Below are positions 56,086-57,072 of a DNA stretch of 57,072 nt, piece by piece (the stretch's first letter is position 1; each line of letters starts with the position of its first letter). Both the position numbers and the translations under genes were made by a program. This DNA comes from Thermoflexales bacterium. Its GTDB lineage: Bacteria > Chloroflexota > Anaerolineae > J036 > Brachytrichaceae. The stretch lies in contig JANWUW010000020.1 of the NCBI GenBank assembly GCA_025057935.1, forward strand, positions 1-57,072. Direction: 5' to 3'. The notes under the pieces were generated by a model, which saw nothing but the letters and a program-made list of their open reading frames with translations, was not told the DNA's origin and made no database searches.

Positions 56086-57072
56086 ATGAGCGACTTGATC
56101 GTCCAGACGCAGTACTTTCACTATCCCGGCGAGATCACGCTGCAGAGTGGCGCGAAGCTAGGTCCGATCACCATTGCCTATGAGACCTACGGCGAGTTGA
56201 ACGCAGACCGCAGCAATGCGATCCTGATCTGCCACGCCTGGAGCGGCGACGCCCACGCGGCTGGAAAACACTCGCCCGACGATCCAAAGCCAGGGTGGTG
56301 GGACAACGCCATCGGTCCTGGCAAGGCGTTCGACACCGACAAGTACTTCATCGTATGCTCGAACGTGATCGGCGGCTGCGGCGGCAGCACAGGTCCTTCG
56401 TCCATCAACCCCCGCACGGGGAAGCCCTACGGCTTGAGCTTCCCCATCGTCACCATCGCTGACATGGTGCAAGCGCAGGCGCTGCTCACCGATCACCTCG
56501 GCATTGAGCGGTGGCTGTGCGTGGCGGGCGGCAGCATGGGCGGGATGCAGGCACTGCAATGGACGGTCTCGTATCCTGAGCGCGTGCGCAGTGCAATCCT
56601 GTTGGCGACAACGGCACGCCTCTCGCCGCAGACGATTGCGCTGAATGCCGTGCCGCGCCAGGCGATTTACGCTGATCCCAATTGGAACAACGGCGACTAC
56701 TACGACAAAACGCCGCCCACCGCGGGCTTAGCTGTGGCGCGCATGATCGGGCACATCACGTTCCTGAGCGACGCCTCAATGCGCGAGAAGTTCGGTCGGC
56801 GGCTGCGCAACGGCAACACCTACGGCTACTCGCTCGCGCCGGAGTTCGAGGTGGAGAGCTACCTAAACTACCGAGGGCAATCGTTCACCAAGCGCTTCGA
56901 CGCCAACTCTTTCATTTACTTGAGCAAAGCCATGGACTACTTTGACTTGTCCTATGGCTTGCCCTCGCTTGCCGACGCCTTTCGTAAGGTCACGGCGAAG
57001 TTCCTCGTGGTGAGCTACACCTCGGACTGGCTATACCCACCGTGGCAGTCGAAGGAGCTGGTGCGCGCGCTG
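56086..57072 (+). CDS. metX: Homoserine O-acetyltransferase (3' end cut by window)
   Basis: 329 codons are visible from the ATG at 56086, and the frame is open to the edge. Alpha/beta-hydrolase fold: [43 protein letters not shown], and the nucleophile elbow [14 protein letters not shown] with S150 as catalytic Ser. The later Asp appears in [12 protein letters not shown]; the catalytic His lies beyond the window. It acetylates homoserine for MetY. Whether it uses acetyl- or succinyl-CoA cannot be settled by eye, but the metY partner fits acetyl. It is co-transcribed with metY behind the SAM riboswitch. Confidence 0.95.
   Translation, partial: MSDLIVQTQYFHYPGEITLQSGAKLGPITIAYETYGELNADRSNAILICHAWSGDAHAAGKHSPDDPKPGWWDNAIGPGKAFDTDKYFIVCSNVIGGCGGSTGPSSINPRTGKPYGLSFPIVTIADMVQAQALLTDHLGIERWLCVAGGSMGGMQALQWTVSYPERVRSAILLATTARLSPQTIALNAVPRQAIYADPNWNNGDYYDKTPPTAGLAVARMIGHITFLSDASMREKFGRRLRNGNTYGYSLAPEFEVESYLNYRGQSFTKRFDANSFIYLSKAMDYFDLSYGLPSLADAFRKVTAKFLVVSYTSDWLYPPWQSKELVRAL

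Overview
The window (about 62% GC by eye, roughly 45 protein genes packed with short gaps, no insertion sequences, phage genes, CRISPR or defence genes) looks like ordinary chromosome from a member of the Chloroflexota, probably Anaerolineae-like. The grounds are circumstantial. They are a GT39-type membrane transferase with C-terminal beta-sandwich repeats, a SurA/PrsA-like foldase with a Pro/Thr-rich insert, secreted enzymes ending in a hydrophobic-Pro-hydrophobic-Val-Arg-Arg tail, an enlarged serine hydroxymethyltransferase, an actinobacteria-like FhaA protein, and no outer-membrane assembly genes. No species can be named from the sequence alone.

Layout. 1-8.1 kb, minus strand: GT39-like transferase, RlmB, a large secreted glycoside-hydrolase-like protein and a K+-dependent membrane pyrophosphatase (cut by the left edge). 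8.1-13.2 kb: a methyltransferase, a lipoprotein, RNase P RNA, a foldase, the rpsF-ssb operon behind a probable S6:S18 leader, an ECF sigma factor and tRNA-Leu(CAA). 13.3-21.7 kb: ThuA-like protein, NrtR-like Nudix regulator, a GT4/ABC-2 permease/HAD operon, a ROK kinase with a DUF2237 protein, malate dehydrogenase and a helicase-C-like protein. 21.7-35 kb: a tandem solute-binding lipoprotein, VOC protein, GT2, a suhB-trpF-phosphodiesterase operon, polysaccharide deacetylase, MutL, Lgt, a sulfatase-like protein, a HAD hydrolase and TrmI. 35-48 kb: secreted 5'-nucleotidase, MetH, a FecR/ECF-sigma pair, MFS transporter, RRM protein, enlarged GlyA and tRNA-Gln(CTG). 48-57 kb: glmU, a CNNM/CBS protein, fhaA, a gyrase/topoisomerase IV A subunit, then a SAM-I riboswitch controlling metY-metX (metX cut by the right edge).

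Functional themes are cell envelope and glycan work (GlmU, GTs, export permease, deacetylase, Lgt, hydrolases), one-carbon and methionine metabolism (GlyA, MetH, SAM riboswitch, MetY, MetX), RNA and DNA maintenance (RlmB, TrmI, RNase P, SSB, MutL, gyrase A) and two ECF sigma systems.

The most interesting signals are these. (1) Many first-of-operon genes have a TANNNT hexamer only 7-16 nt before the start codon and no Shine-Dalgarno, which points to widespread leaderless or near-leaderless mRNAs. (2) GlyA carries a C-terminal domain resembling the folate-binding half of GcvT. (3) Two unrelated secreted enzymes share a C-terminal tail. (4) A probable S6:S18 leader lies on an operon without rpsR, whose SSB lacks the acidic tail. 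(5) A tandem solute-binding protein has a second copy missing one lobe. I found no clearly novel multi-gene system.
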